The notes: generated by a model from the sequence alone, not told the origin. Counted from the stretch's first letter, positions 43,893 to 52,799 are shown. The stretch: DNA of 64,000 bases from Neptuniibacter caesariensis (GCF_000153345.1 NZ_CH724127.1:714462-778461); one strand, 5' to 3'. Numbers and translations: made by a program.

Positions 43893-44596
43893 ATCGGGAC
43901 TCCTCTTAAGGCGGTGTTTACTGCAACCAGAACTAACATTAATGCGCCAGCCCTTGTTAATCCTGTTTGCCATTGGCTTAGTTGATTTCGCAGCTCTTTT
44001 CCAAGCAGCGCAACACCGTATCTGACCAATAAAGAAGGGACTATGATGGCCCCAAGGCCAAAGCTAAGCGCGACAGCGCCTCCCCAAAAAACATCTGCGC
44101 TTTGTGCCGCGACAGTGAGTAAACCAAGTAGGGGGACGCAGGGGGTTAGGGCCAGAGAAAAACCTAAGACATAAAGCTGAGCTGCACCTTTAGACTGTGA
44201 AGGTGAAGCATCAGTGGCAATGATATTGGGGTTTTCTACTGACGAGGTTTGTGGGGCACTGCACAGTGTGCGAGGTGTTTGCCTCCACATCTTTACTGCG
44301 AGCCACAAGGTAATCAGTGAAACAAAAATAGGGATTCCGGGGTGTTGCAAGAACGTTTGTAAAACCTGGCCTATGCTAGCTGCAAAAATGCCAAGAATCA
44401 GATAGCCACTGAGCCGGCCACCCATGAAAGGCAAAACTACTGACATGAAAGCACGTTGCGATGCGGGACCAAGCAGTACCGGGCCTAGGTAGGGAAGGCA
44501 ACTCAGGTTACAAGGGCCTGTGCCAAAACTTAGTCCAATCAGGAAAGCTGATACGGCGGCGGCTGCGAGGGTTAGTTGCAGTAGTTCAGGGCTCAT
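43889..44596 (-). CDS. CcdA/TauE-SafE-like polytopic membrane protein
   Basis: This 235-residue protein has about six membrane helices in two homologous halves. Cysteines sit in GPCNLSCLPYLGP (first helix) and ALTPCVPLL (fourth helix), the pattern of the CcdA/DsbD transmembrane electron carriers; related UreH/NicO-like proteins move metals. Its job may thus be to pass electrons or a metal across the inner membrane. ATGA overlaps join it to the genes on both sides. Confidence 0.8.
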   Translation of the reverse strand: MSPELLQLTLAAAAVSAFLIGLSFGTGPCNLSCLPYLGPVLLGPASQRAFMSVVLPFMGGRLSGYLILGIFAASIGQVLQTFLQHPGIPIFVSLITLWLAVKMWRQTPRTLCSAPQTSSVENPNIIATDASPSQSKGAAQLYVLGFSLALTPCVPLLGLLTVAAQSADVFWGGAVALSFGLGAIIVPSLLVRYGVALLGKELRNQLSQWQTGLTRAGALMLVLVAVNTALRGVPI

Positions 44597-45642
44597 GTTC
44601 TAACCTTTTTGCCCGCATCAAGGTTGATTAATTTGATCTCATCCCAGTGCTTCTGAGCCTTCTTGCGTTTTTTGAAGTACTTTGGATCTGCGCTAAACAC
44701 AGGGATGTTAAGGTAACGAAGCTGTAAAACATCTTTGTCGGGGCAAAATTCCACGCAACGACCGCACAACGTACAATCGGGCAGGGTAATGTCCCTGGTT
44801 TTTTCAACATCATTAAATTCGCTTTGCAGCTCCCGAATATCCATCGGGCAGGCTTCAGCACACAGGCCGCATTTGTCACAACGGGATGTGCCTTTCTTAA
44901 CTAATCTGGCGAGGCCCAGTTTTCGAAATACTGCGTGGAGCGCCAGCATAGGGCAGATACGACAAAACGGTTGTCGCAATGTCATGGCTAAAGCCAGGGT
45001 AAGCCCAAAGAGGAAATCGCCAAGTATCGATAAAAACATATAACTGGGTGTCGAGGTGTCGACGAATATCTGATCGGTATCGGCACTCAGGAGCGTTGTA
45101 AGGATTCGGCTTGGGCAGATTTGGCAAAACGGGTCGCCCCATTCATCCGATAGAAAGCCTAAACTTGTTAAAGCGGGTAAACCAAATACCAGCCCACCGA
45201 GCATTAGCCATTTTACGGGCCTTACTTTGTCCACGGCATCATGGGATAGACTATCAACTTTCCTGAGTCCCAGCTTTTGACCGATCAGTTGCATCACTTC
45301 CTGAAAGAAACCGAGTGGGCAGACCCAGCCGCAAAACGCTTTATTCAGGATGATAAACATAATAAAGAAGGTAGCCATCGTAGTGAGCACTGGCATTAAC
45401 AGGGTGAACCAGTTTCCACTATCTACCGCAGCCCCTAAACGATGATGAAACTGATGCTGAAGCGGAATTAATGCGCAGTAATCCGCATTCATCTGATCGT
45501 AGGCGCAACTTAATGAAGGAAGGGCCCCAGATATTTTATCCGCGGCATAAAAACCGACGACGACAGAACCATAGACAAGGAGTATGAACATAAAGAGCTG
45601 AACTGCTCGACGTAATACCGTTAAGTTCATGATTGAGTTCAT
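44593..45642 (-). CDS. Membrane polyferredoxin (NapH/CcoG/FtrD type)
   Basis: This 349-residue protein has about five membrane helices and several iron-sulfur motifs: FCGWVCPLGF near residue 100, CQICPSRI, CRICPMLA, then two classical clusters CDKCGLCAEACP and CTLCGRCVEFCP near residues 265-315. Proteins of this design pass electrons between membrane carriers and periplasmic partners; FtrD of the Brucella iron system is one known example in metal uptake. It overlaps both neighbours by four bases. Product context suggests reduction of a metal during import. Confidence 0.85.
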   Translation of the reverse strand: MNSIMNLTVLRRAVQLFMFILLVYGSVVVGFYAADKISGALPSLSCAYDQMNADYCALIPLQHQFHHRLGAAVDSGNWFTLLMPVLTTMATFFIMFIILNKAFCGWVCPLGFFQEVMQLIGQKLGLRKVDSLSHDAVDKVRPVKWLMLGGLVFGLPALTSLGFLSDEWGDPFCQICPSRILTTLLSADTDQIFVDTSTPSYMFLSILGDFLFGLTLALAMTLRQPFCRICPMLALHAVFRKLGLARLVKKGTSRCDKCGLCAEACPMDIRELQSEFNDVEKTRDITLPDCTLCGRCVEFCPDKDVLQLRYLNIPVFSADPKYFKKRKKAQKHWDEIKLINLDAGKKVRT

Positions 45643-46439
45643 GCTTTCTTTCTCCGCTGGTGGGCCGGAATTTTGCCTATTAAGAGAAAACCAGCCAGAC
45701 CGCCAAACCCTATGAATAGAAAGCCTAGAGAGGCATTCTTCCAGTTTCTTGGGCTCACGCGGTAAGGTGCCGATAAGCTGGTTTCGTAACGTTTTCCATC
45801 AACCTCTATAGAGGTGAAAAGACGCAATTCCCCCGGTGGAGTCGCCCGCGATTCGGGGATAATTTCCGGAAAATCTTCCGGTATTGTCAGTTCTACAACA
45901 CCGAATTCATCGCTATGGAGTATCTGATCTGAGCCAAAGGCCGTTGATGCTAAAATTGGCTGGTCTGCGACAGGGGTACCATCCATCGAGATAATGAAAC
46001 GGTAGGATTTGCGGCTTTCATATTTCCAGTGTTCGCGAGGCAAAGGGGCAGGAACAATCTGCAAACTGGCTTTGTTAAGGTTAAGAATATCCTGCGGGCT
46101 GGTTTTAACCGGCTTACCGTTAAAATAAATATACCGAATGGCACTTCTTTCAATCTCATCACTGTTTTGGATAGCGAATAAAGCGTGGTAATTACTCTTA
46201 CCCGTAGGCTTAAGTTGTAAGGTCCCGGAGCTTGCGTCTAGTTCGGATCGTTCTAAGTCTGAATGAATCAGCAGGGTGCTCAGAGGCGTTTGCTTATCCA
46301 GGTCAGCCAATGAAAAGCTTTTGGCACCTCGTCCATGATGAGAATGGCCGCTCTGTTTTTTTATCGGTTGCCAATAAAGGTCGGCATGCGTGATCTGAAA
46401 TTGCAGAATCAGCAGTATAAAGAAGCTAAACCTGAGCAT
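45639..46439 (-). CDS. Membrane-anchored periplasmic protein with His-rich N-terminus
   Basis: This 266-residue protein has a signal peptide (MLRFSFFILLILQFQITHA), a His-rich start of the mature part (QSGHSHHGRGAKSF), a beta-rich periplasmic domain and a C-terminal membrane helix (about 238-258). The layout recalls NikM/DUF4198-like metal-uptake accessory proteins, but I cannot assign a family. It is first in the operon, so likely serves the same metal; its ATG follows the paired-dyad promoter. Confidence 0.72.
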   Translation of the reverse strand: MLRFSFFILLILQFQITHADLYWQPIKKQSGHSHHGRGAKSFSLADLDKQTPLSTLLIHSDLERSELDASSGTLQLKPTGKSNYHALFAIQNSDEIERSAIRYIYFNGKPVKTSPQDILNLNKASLQIVPAPLPREHWKYESRKSYRFIISMDGTPVADQPILASTAFGSDQILHSDEFGVVELTIPEDFPEIIPESRATPPGELRLFTSIEVDGKRYETSLSAPYRVSPRNWKNASLGFLFIGFGGLAGFLLIGKIPAHQRRKKA

Positions 46440-46472
46440 AGTGATATTCTTTCTGAAGGGCTGTTTGGGGCG

Positions 46473-46533
46473 ATTCTAGCGAAATAGATTTCCCTTGCCC
46501 TGTGACGCAGTGTCACATGTGACAATAGGTCAC
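46473..46533 (-). promoter_or_regulatory. Paired-dyad operator and promoter of the tonB operon
   Basis: On the minus strand two dyads, GTGAC-CTATT-GTCAC (46533-46519) and GTGAC-ACTGC-GTCAC (46516-46502), precede a weak -35 (AGGGCA, 46501-46496) and -10 TAGAAT (46478-46473) at a 17-base spacing. The proximal dyad touches the -35, a usual place for an activator. It also lies in the divergent region of the HD-GYP gene at 46643. The TonB-dependent receptor gene has the same arrangement. Confidence 0.75.
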
Positions 46534-46642
46534 AGTGAAAAAATGACCATTTAAATTGTGTATATATTTGAAGAAGAAGGTAAAATACGTTTTTCTAATC
46601 TATATTCTTTTCGTTTCCCAGGGACGTACGGGGCTTTAATCT

Positions 46643-47809
46643 ATGTTGTTAACCACTATTGTCAGTGATAATTCCTCACTAACCGACTGCTTGTCCGGTA
46701 TTTTACGTGAGGACTATCTGCTATCGCATAGTGATGACATAGGTAATAGCCTTGCAGAGAGTCGTTTGCTTCTGCTTGGTCATGATCAGTTGGGCAAATA
46801 CCCTCTCTCAGAGTTGAGTGAGATGATCAAAACGCATGAAGAGCAGGGGACACCGGTTATTCTGGTATGGGATGACTCGAATGCTGATTATCGGGAGCTG
46901 GCTATCGAATTGGGTTGTTCCGATTATCTTGGCCCGCCGCTTTATGCCTCCGTCGTTAACTCAAAGTGTAAAACCTATATCAGCCTGGCAAAACTAAAAC
47001 AGGGGTTTGGGCACGTAGAACTGGATGATGAAGATGATTCTGTATCTGAGCATGACCAGTTTATTGAAGCAAAGGAATTACTAGCGGTTCAGGATGCAGC
47101 TATTTTGTGCCTGGCCACTATCGCCCGAATTCGTGACCACTCTACCGGGAACCATATCCTAAGAACCCAGCACTATGTTAAAGCGCTGGCGGAACATCTG
47201 CGCAAATTACCTAAGTATCAGAAACAGCTCGATAAAGAGACCATAGAGCTTTTCTATAAAACCTCGGCGCTCCATGATATCGGAAAAGTAGGTATTCCTG
47301 ACCATATCCTTTGTAAGCCGGGTGCGCTGACTGCAGATGAATACAGCATCATGAAGAACCACACGGTGTTGGGTTACCAAGCTGTAAATTCTGCGTATCA
47401 GATGTTGGAAAAAGAGTCCGGCTCTAAAGCGGTGAAGTTCCTTAAATTTGCCCAACAGGTAACGCTCAGTCATCACGAACGTTGGGATGGTAAAGGCTAC
47501 CCTCAGGGGTTGAAGGGCGAAGATATTCCTCTGGTTGCCCGTTTAATGGCGGTGGCAGATGTCTACGACGCAATGATCTCACGACGTCCCTATAAGAGTG
47601 CGTTGGACCATGAAGAGGTTAAGAACGTCATCCTTTCAGGTAGAGGTACTCATTTTGACCCTGACATCGTAGATGCCTTCATTGATCTTCAGGATATGTT
47701 CGAGCGTATATCCATTCGCCTTGAAGATGTGTTCCCTTCAACGGCAGACCTGACATTGCATTCCATGGCTGACCTGATTAACGAGCAGGCTAAGGCTTCG
47801 GAACTGTAA
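46643..47809 (+). CDS. HD-GYP domain protein, cyclic di-GMP phosphodiesterase-like
   Basis: This 388-residue protein has a degenerate receiver-like domain (about 1-115, ILVWDDSNADYRELA without the usual phospho-acceptor pattern) and an HD-GYP domain (about 145-350). HD is at 211-212 (HDIGKVGIPDHIL) and GYP at 285-287 (DGKGYPQGL), and metal ligands HHERWDG are kept, so cyclic di-GMP hydrolysis is likely. It is divergent from the TonB operon. Its last 20 bases overlap the convergent binding-protein gene. Confidence 0.9.
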   Translation: MLLTTIVSDNSSLTDCLSGILREDYLLSHSDDIGNSLAESRLLLLGHDQLGKYPLSELSEMIKTHEEQGTPVILVWDDSNADYRELAIELGCSDYLGPPLYASVVNSKCKTYISLAKLKQGFGHVELDDEDDSVSEHDQFIEAKELLAVQDAAILCLATIARIRDHSTGNHILRTQHYVKALAEHLRKLPKYQKQLDKETIELFYKTSALHDIGKVGIPDHILCKPGALTADEYSIMKNHTVLGYQAVNSAYQMLEKESGSKAVKFLKFAQQVTLSHHERWDGKGYPQGLKGEDIPLVARLMAVADVYDAMISRRPYKSALDHEEVKNVILSGRGTHFDPDIVDAFIDLQDMFERISIRLEDVFPSTADLTLHSMADLINEQAKASEL

Positions 47810-48689
47810 CATCCTTAATGGAATCAAATTTGGTTTGCAGGTGGGTCGGCAGCCATTGCCGGTATGCCTGACTAACCGTTTTCTGCACCTCAACGTCGGT
47901 TTTAATTAACTGGTTGAGGTCGGCGATAAGCTGATTATTCCAGTCTCCTTTAGCGCAACCAACATAGGCAAGGCTTGTAGCAGGGGAGTTCTGGATAGGA
48001 ATGTAATAGAGGTCGTCCTCAAAGCCGAGCATCCGCTTACTAAATTCAGCTTCCTCAGGTCGAGCAATCAGTCCATCAAGGCGCTGACTAAGCAGCCGCT
48101 CGAAAAGGCGGTTTTGTTCCTGTAGGCCGGTTTTCTTATGGAATATTGAATTAGGCTTTCCCAGATTCTCTTTGATAACTTTATCGATATAAGGAGAGTA
48201 AGCCCGTCCGTCATGAATGCTGATTGATACAGGTGTGTGGGTCAGCTGTTCCAGATCAATGGGCTGGATCGTGTCGGGGGATAACTTGAAGCGTGAAAGA
48301 CCTGCTTTAGTGGTGATAATACCGTTACCGTAGTTGCGCATGATGGCATCGCTATAATCGATAAACTTTTGCCGCTCGGGGGTGATCAGCAAAGCCACAT
48401 GGCAGATCGGCATGCCTGATTCAGCGCTCTTCAGCATACGTTTTAAGCTCATGTCTGATACATGATGCTCGTAATCCGGCAGCTTACTTATCAGTAGGCG
48501 GATAATCTCATCACTGACTCCCTGATTGATAAAAGCACCTTCAAGAATAAAAAAAGGTGCGAAATCCGTGCGGGACCAGGTGACATCCTGATGTTTTTCC
48601 GGACTGTCATGACCGTGTGCCTGCATATGTAACGCAGGTATAGACAATAGAGACAGACAGATTAGCAACCGGCTTATAAGCTTGCCCAT
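47790..48689 (-). CDS. Periplasmic solute-binding protein (SBP_bac_3-like), orphan
   Basis: This 299-residue protein has a signal peptide (MGKLISRLLICLSLLSIPALHMQA), a His-rich mature start (HGHDSPEKHQD) and a two-lobed binding fold; LLSQRLDGLIARPEEAEF and the YRQWLP end are characteristic. I chose ATG 48689; the frame is open to a TTG at 48725. No transporter genes are near. It is the second of three orphans of this type in the window. Confidence 0.82.
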   Translation of the reverse strand: MGKLISRLLICLSLLSIPALHMQAHGHDSPEKHQDVTWSRTDFAPFFILEGAFINQGVSDEIIRLLISKLPDYEHHVSDMSLKRMLKSAESGMPICHVALLITPERQKFIDYSDAIMRNYGNGIITTKAGLSRFKLSPDTIQPIDLEQLTHTPVSISIHDGRAYSPYIDKVIKENLGKPNSIFHKKTGLQEQNRLFERLLSQRLDGLIARPEEAEFSKRMLGFEDDLYYIPIQNSPATSLAYVGCAKGDWNNQLIADLNQLIKTDVEVQKTVSQAYRQWLPTHLQTKFDSIKDVTVPKP

Positions 48690-48795
48690 GTAACTACTCA
48701 ACCCTAAATGATCAGTACTAAACAATTATAGGCAAACAACGGCAGATATAAGAACTTCGTAGCGTATTATTTATTTCGCTACAGATAACAGGAGG

Positions 48796-49263
48796 TTATA
48801 GATGCCCAAGGGCAAATCGATTGTTCATCCGGTTGAGTCGCTGGGCCATACGCAGGATGATCTGATCTTTTAATCTTTCGCGGATCTCGACCGGAAGTTC
48901 ATCCAGCAGTTCCTGATCGATCACCAGTGCAGAACTTTGGGTGTTAGCAATAACGCTTGCGGTGCGGGGTTCATTGGTGAGGAAAGAGATCTCACCGATG
49001 ATCTCACCCGGTTTTAACTGAGTCAGTAGTTGTGCCGGTGAGCCTTTTAACACGCTGACACCACCGCTTAAGAGGATAAAAAAGCGCTTATCCAGGGAGT
49101 CTTCATCGGTCAGGACATCATGGGGCTCATACACGATAAAGCACCAATGAAACTCTGCTAAGACTGATTTATCTGCCTGGCTCAGGTCGTCAAAAAAAGA
49201 AACCTTATCCAGAATCTCCATCGCTTTCGCTTTCGCTTTAGTCAGCGTTTTATTTTTTGCCAT
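48796..49263 (-). CDS. Cyclic nucleotide-binding domain protein
   Basis: This 155-residue protein is one cNMP-binding domain; LKPGEIIGEISFLTNEPRTASVIA holds the phosphate cassette (in part PGEIIGEISFLTNEPRTASV), though the usual arginine of cAMP receptors is followed by Thr-Ala as in most bacterial members. There is no DNA-binding domain, so it may act as a sensor or regulatory subunit. It lies 30 bases after pabB on the same strand. Confidence 0.86.
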   Translation of the reverse strand: MAKNKTLTKAKAKAMEILDKVSFFDDLSQADKSVLAEFHWCFIVYEPHDVLTDEDSLDKRFFILLSGGVSVLKGSPAQLLTQLKPGEIIGEISFLTNEPRTASVIANTQSSALVIDQELLDELPVEIRERLKDQIILRMAQRLNRMNNRFALGHL

Positions 49264-49293
49264 AACGTGTATTCAACCGGGTTAAGCGGATAC

Positions 49294-50631
49294 TTATTTA
49301 GGAATAGTTGCTTCCAGGCAATGGAGCAAGTTATTCACCTTATCGAAGGTTTCTTTATATTCCATGGATGACACTGAGTCTGCAACGATCCCGCCGCCTG
49401 CCCAGCAATAGATATGATTATCCTCGCAGAGCAGGGTTCTAATGGTAATGCTGGTGTCCATACGGCCGCACAGGCTGATATAGCCTATTGAACCACAATA
49501 GATAGAACGACGATGGGGTTCCAGTTCTTCAATGATCTCCATTGCTCTGATTTTTGGTGCACCCGTGATAGAGCCACCGGGAAAGCAATGCTTTAGAAGC
49601 GCGATGGGCGTGTATTTATCAGAGAGTTTGCCGGTCACCGTGCTGACCTTATGGTGGACGTTGGCATAGGACTCGATATTGAACAGTTTAGGAACCTTAA
49701 CACTGTTGTGTTCGCAAACTTTGCTCAAGTCGTTTCTGAGCAGGTCAACAATCATCAGGTTCTCAGCACGATCTTTGAGCGACTCGGCGAGCTCCTGTTT
49801 GAGTTGGTTATCGGTATCGGTGTCCTGGGAGCGCGGTCGGGTGCCTTTGATCGGCTTTGTGGTGACCTGGCCATTCAGTGTTTCAAGAAACTGCTCAGGC
49901 GAGAGTGAAAGAATCTGATCTTTCCCGCTATCAATAAAGGCAGAGTAAGGTGTTGGGGCAGCACTACGAAGTTGTTTGTAGGCTTGCCAGCTATCTCCCT
50001 GATATTCGCTGTTCCAGCGTTGGGCAAAATTCACCTGATAGCAATCACCCGCGTGAATGTACTCATCAACCTTATTTAGTTTTACCCGATAGCCCGCCTC
50101 GTCCATATTGGCCTTAAAAGGTGCCCGCAAACTAAATGGCTGCTTTTTGGCGTTGCTCTCTTTTAGTAAACGGCTTTCAAGTGCATCGATCTGATCAACA
50201 GAAACTCTTGAATCAGCTACAAGAACAGCTGTTTGCTTATGATGATCCACCACAACGGCCCACAGGTACATACCCACCCGCATATCAGGTAGCTTGGCAA
50301 AATCCTCAGCGCAAGTTGGTAGCGTTTCCGCACAGCGGCCCAGGTCATAGGCAAAGTGGCCAATGATTCCGCCCTGAAAGGGCAGGTCTGGGTTTTCATC
50401 AAGATCAATCGCATAGCGCTGATAAAGCGCTTCTAACTGGTCGAAAGCATTGTCTGGGTTGTTGGCGTCCAACTCGAGGCTTTCTACTGGGGCAGCCGCA
50501 ATGATATCAAATCGCCCCCACGGACATTTTGGGCGGCCACTATCGAGAAACACGGCCTGCCCCAGTTCTCGAACCTTTTCAAAATAAGGTTCGCTTGAGG
50601 TCAGGTAAGGAAGGGAGCGTTGCGTGATCAA
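49294..50631 (-). CDS. pabB: Aminodeoxychorismate synthase component I
   Basis: PabB makes 4-amino-4-deoxychorismate from chorismate and ammonia, the first step to folate p-aminobenzoate. The 445-residue protein is a chorismate-binding enzyme: KPIKGTRPR carries the catalytic lysine (near 270), GSITGAPKIRAMEII is the chorismate loop, and the N-terminal domain follows the family. No pabA or pabC is adjacent, as is common. Confidence 0.93.
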   Translation of the reverse strand: MITQRSLPYLTSSEPYFEKVRELGQAVFLDSGRPKCPWGRFDIIAAAPVESLELDANNPDNAFDQLEALYQRYAIDLDENPDLPFQGGIIGHFAYDLGRCAETLPTCAEDFAKLPDMRVGMYLWAVVVDHHKQTAVLVADSRVSVDQIDALESRLLKESNAKKQPFSLRAPFKANMDEAGYRVKLNKVDEYIHAGDCYQVNFAQRWNSEYQGDSWQAYKQLRSAAPTPYSAFIDSGKDQILSLSPEQFLETLNGQVTTKPIKGTRPRSQDTDTDNQLKQELAESLKDRAENLMIVDLLRNDLSKVCEHNSVKVPKLFNIESYANVHHKVSTVTGKLSDKYTPIALLKHCFPGGSITGAPKIRAMEIIEELEPHRRSIYCGSIGYISLCGRMDTSITIRTLLCEDNHIYCWAGGGIVADSVSSMEYKETFDKVNNLLHCLEATIPK

Positions 50632-50725
50632 AGAGATGACTACTAATAATTATTGAATGAGTGCGAATTGTAAGAAACACCTTAAGGGCTGTCTATGATG
50701 GACCTAAAAAAAGCTGCGACCAAAG

Positions 50726-50737
50726 ATTGTCGACAAA
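50726..50737. promoter_or_regulatory. GntR-type operator upstream of the alpha/beta hydrolase gene
   Basis: ATTGTCGACAAA matches 11 of 12 bases of the perfect palindrome before the prp cluster gntR (52064-52075). It lies just upstream of a possible promoter (TGGTCA at 50742, 16 bases, TAGAAT at 50764-50769). The shared control is inferred. Confidence 0.5.
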
Positions 50738-50817
50738 ATGGTGGTCAGCAAGCTCCTTTTCGCTAGAATGAATCTACTCAAGTTAAATTTATACCTATAT
50801 AAGAGTCGATAGAGTTA

Positions 50818-51684
50818 ATGAAACATCCTTTTTCGGTAGAACAGCGCGAGTTTCACCTGCCAGATCAACATATTGTCTACCGTATTTACCGTAACCCTGA
50901 AGTGACAACCAAACGTAGGTTGGTTTTGTTACATGGTGCAGGGGTTGCTGGCGTTGATACCTGGGACGCTATTATCGCTTTTCTTACTGAGTGGTCTGAA
51001 GTTTTAGTACCCGATCAAAGGGGGATGGGGGGGACCCATTTCCCAGATCGTTCTGAGCATGCATTTAGTGCCCAGCAGTTAGTCGCTGATCTGAATGCTT
51101 TGGTTGATCATTTGGGTTGGTGGGATTTTGATTTAGGGGGGTATTCGCTAGGCGGCTTGGTTTCACTGTTATTTAAGCAACAGCACGGTGATCGGGTCGG
51201 CAAACAGTTCCTGCTTGAATCAGCTGTGCTGGATCGCCCTTGCTGGGATACAACTGTAGAGCTACGTGAGCAGTTTTCTGAAGCCGCTATTCACCTGCGC
51301 CAGAGTGCGGATGTCGACAGAGGGATTACCAATTTCCTGGATGCGATCTCTCCTAATCGTCGGGTATCGCCACAAGTGGAGAAGCTCACAGTGAGCCGAT
51401 TAGGGCATCGGCCGCAGGGCTTTGCCAATGCTTTGGATTGTGTGACCCAGGTAATAAAAGAGATTGACCGTGAACAATTGGTTGCCGCCCAGGGCGATGT
51501 GACCAGCTTCATCGGCGGCAACAGTGTTGAATTAATGCATCAGTACCAGAGGGATCTGGCTGAGCGATTGCCAAACTGGCATTACTTTTTAATGGCTGGA
51601 ACCGATCATTCTTTGCCATTTCAGAAGCCGCGCCAGATAGCTCGCATAATGAATGATGAGCATCAACGCTTTCTGAACAAATAA
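50818..51684 (+). CDS. Alpha/beta hydrolase
   Basis: This 288-residue protein has the alpha/beta hydrolase pattern: LLHGAGVAGVDTWD (oxyanion), the nucleophile elbow GYSLGG with Ser110, and the catalytic His in GTDHSLPFQKP near the end. Length and motifs are typical of esterases/hydrolases; the substrate is unknown. A copy of the prp-type palindrome precedes it. Confidence 0.86.
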   Translation: MKHPFSVEQREFHLPDQHIVYRIYRNPEVTTKRRLVLLHGAGVAGVDTWDAIIAFLTEWSEVLVPDQRGMGGTHFPDRSEHAFSAQQLVADLNALVDHLGWWDFDLGGYSLGGLVSLLFKQQHGDRVGKQFLLESAVLDRPCWDTTVELREQFSEAAIHLRQSADVDRGITNFLDAISPNRRVSPQVEKLTVSRLGHRPQGFANALDCVTQVIKEIDREQLVAAQGDVTSFIGGNSVELMHQYQRDLAERLPNWHYFLMAGTDHSLPFQKPRQIARIMNDEHQRFLNK

Positions 51685-51745
51685 GAAATATAAAGAGATA
51701 GGGTAAAACCTATAGGAATCTGCAAATGAGTCTCATACATTCTCA

Positions 51746-51844
51746 GTAGGCTATAGAACGGCCAGATGCAAGAAAGGCTGCGCTGCGAAATGTCGAGACC
51801 TTTTCAAGTAGACTGACAAAGCAGATGGCCGTTATAGAGCCTAC
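51746..51844. repeat. 99-bp element with 24-bp terminal inverted repeats
   Basis: The ends GTAGGCT...GATGC (51746-51769) and GCAGA...AGCCTAC (51821-51844) are inverted copies matching at 20 of 24 positions; the middle has no open frame. No target-site duplication is visible. It could be a MITE-like element or a large hairpin of a regulatory RNA. It lies in the 409-base gap before the prp cluster. Confidence 0.6.
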
Positions 51845-52020
51845 CCTTTGGGGCTTTTCGAGCAATAGAATTGCTTTGTTAATGGTTTTCAGAAGGCAAC
51901 CAGCATTCCTGTAACCATTGCCTCGCACTTCAATTGCTCGACAAGCCTGAGTCGTATCAGACTTGTTTGTAGATTCCTTCTACTTTTGTATTGTGTTGAC
52001 AATTTTTCGCCAATTTCGAG

Positions 52021-52075
52021 TTGACTGTCCAAAATTGCAGGAGTATCTTGGTCTCAGTTCGAAATTGTCGACAAT
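52021..52075 (+). promoter_or_regulatory. Promoter and operator of the prp cluster
   Basis: TTGACT (52021-52026), a 17-base spacer and TATCTT (52044-52049) form a promoter. The perfect palindrome ATTGTCGACAAT (52064-52075) begins about 7 bases after the expected start point, a position that would block transcription. GntR/FadR-group regulators bind dyads of this kind. The regulator encoded next probably represses its own operon here. Confidence 0.65.
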
Positions 52076-52093
52076 CTTCAATCTTTGGTTGTT

Positions 52094-52798
52094 ATGACAG
52101 AAATTACAGATAACAAAGCGTTTGAACCAGAAACGCGTACATTGGCTGACCGGGTTTGTGAACAGATCGTTAATGCGATCGTCATCGGTGAAATACCACC
52201 AGGTCAGAAAATTAGCGAGCCAGAGCTGGCCCGAACTTACGGCATTAGCCGTGGCCCATTGCGCGAAGCGATGCGTCGTTTGGAAGCTCTCAGACTGGTT
52301 GAGCGTAAACCGCACGTAGGTGCCCGGGTTGTTAATCTGTCGGCAAAAGAGCTGGTCGAGATATATCGTGTCAGGGAAGCCCTGGAAGGGATGGCTTGTC
52401 GCCTTGCAGCAGAAAATATGCCGCAAGACGAGATAGACAGCCTCCGAGCGCTTCTGAATGAGCACGAAGAAAGTATCGAACAGCTTGATGGACGCTCATA
52501 TTTTCAAAAAGAAGGTGATCTGGATTTCCATTACCGAATCGTTCACGGCAGCAAGAATTCGAAGTTGCTTGAGTTCCTCGGAGGAGATCTTTACCACCTG
52601 GTACGAATGTACAGATATCAGTTCAGTGTCTCCAGTTCGCGACCTAAGCGGGCGTTAAAAGAGCATCGCCAGATCATCGACGCCATCGAAGCGCGAGATC
52701 CGGAATTAGCCGAAATGCTCATGCGACGTCATATAGGCTCAGCTCGTAAGAACATCGAGGAGAAGCTGACTAAAGTGACCGAAACCAGAGGTGAATAA
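52094..52798 (+). CDS. GntR family regulator of the propionate (prp) cluster
   Basis: This 234-residue protein has an N-terminal winged helix-turn-helix ([20 protein letters not shown]) and a C-terminal FCD-type helical effector domain (about 95-225). GntR regulators with the same place before prpB occur in Pseudomonas-like bacteria and respond to methylcitrate intermediates; that is inference here. I chose ATG 52094 over the in-frame TTG at 52085. It ends one base before the prpB ATG. Confidence 0.88.
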   Translation: MTEITDNKAFEPETRTLADRVCEQIVNAIVIGEIPPGQKISEPELARTYGISRGPLREAMRRLEALRLVERKPHVGARVVNLSAKELVEIYRVREALEGMACRLAAENMPQDEIDSLRALLNEHEESIEQLDGRSYFQKEGDLDFHYRIVHGSKNSKLLEFLGGDLYHLVRMYRYQFSVSSSRPKRALKEHRQIIDAIEARDPELAEMLMRRHIGSARKNIEEKLTKVTETRGE

Positions 52799-52799
52799 C

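Noticed and set aside
46501..46533. CRP sites in the TGTGAC...GTCACA dyads
   Set aside because: The half-sites have seven bases between TGTGA and TCACA instead of six, and the receptor copies have GCGAC. CRP binding is not excluded, but a dedicated regulator fits better.
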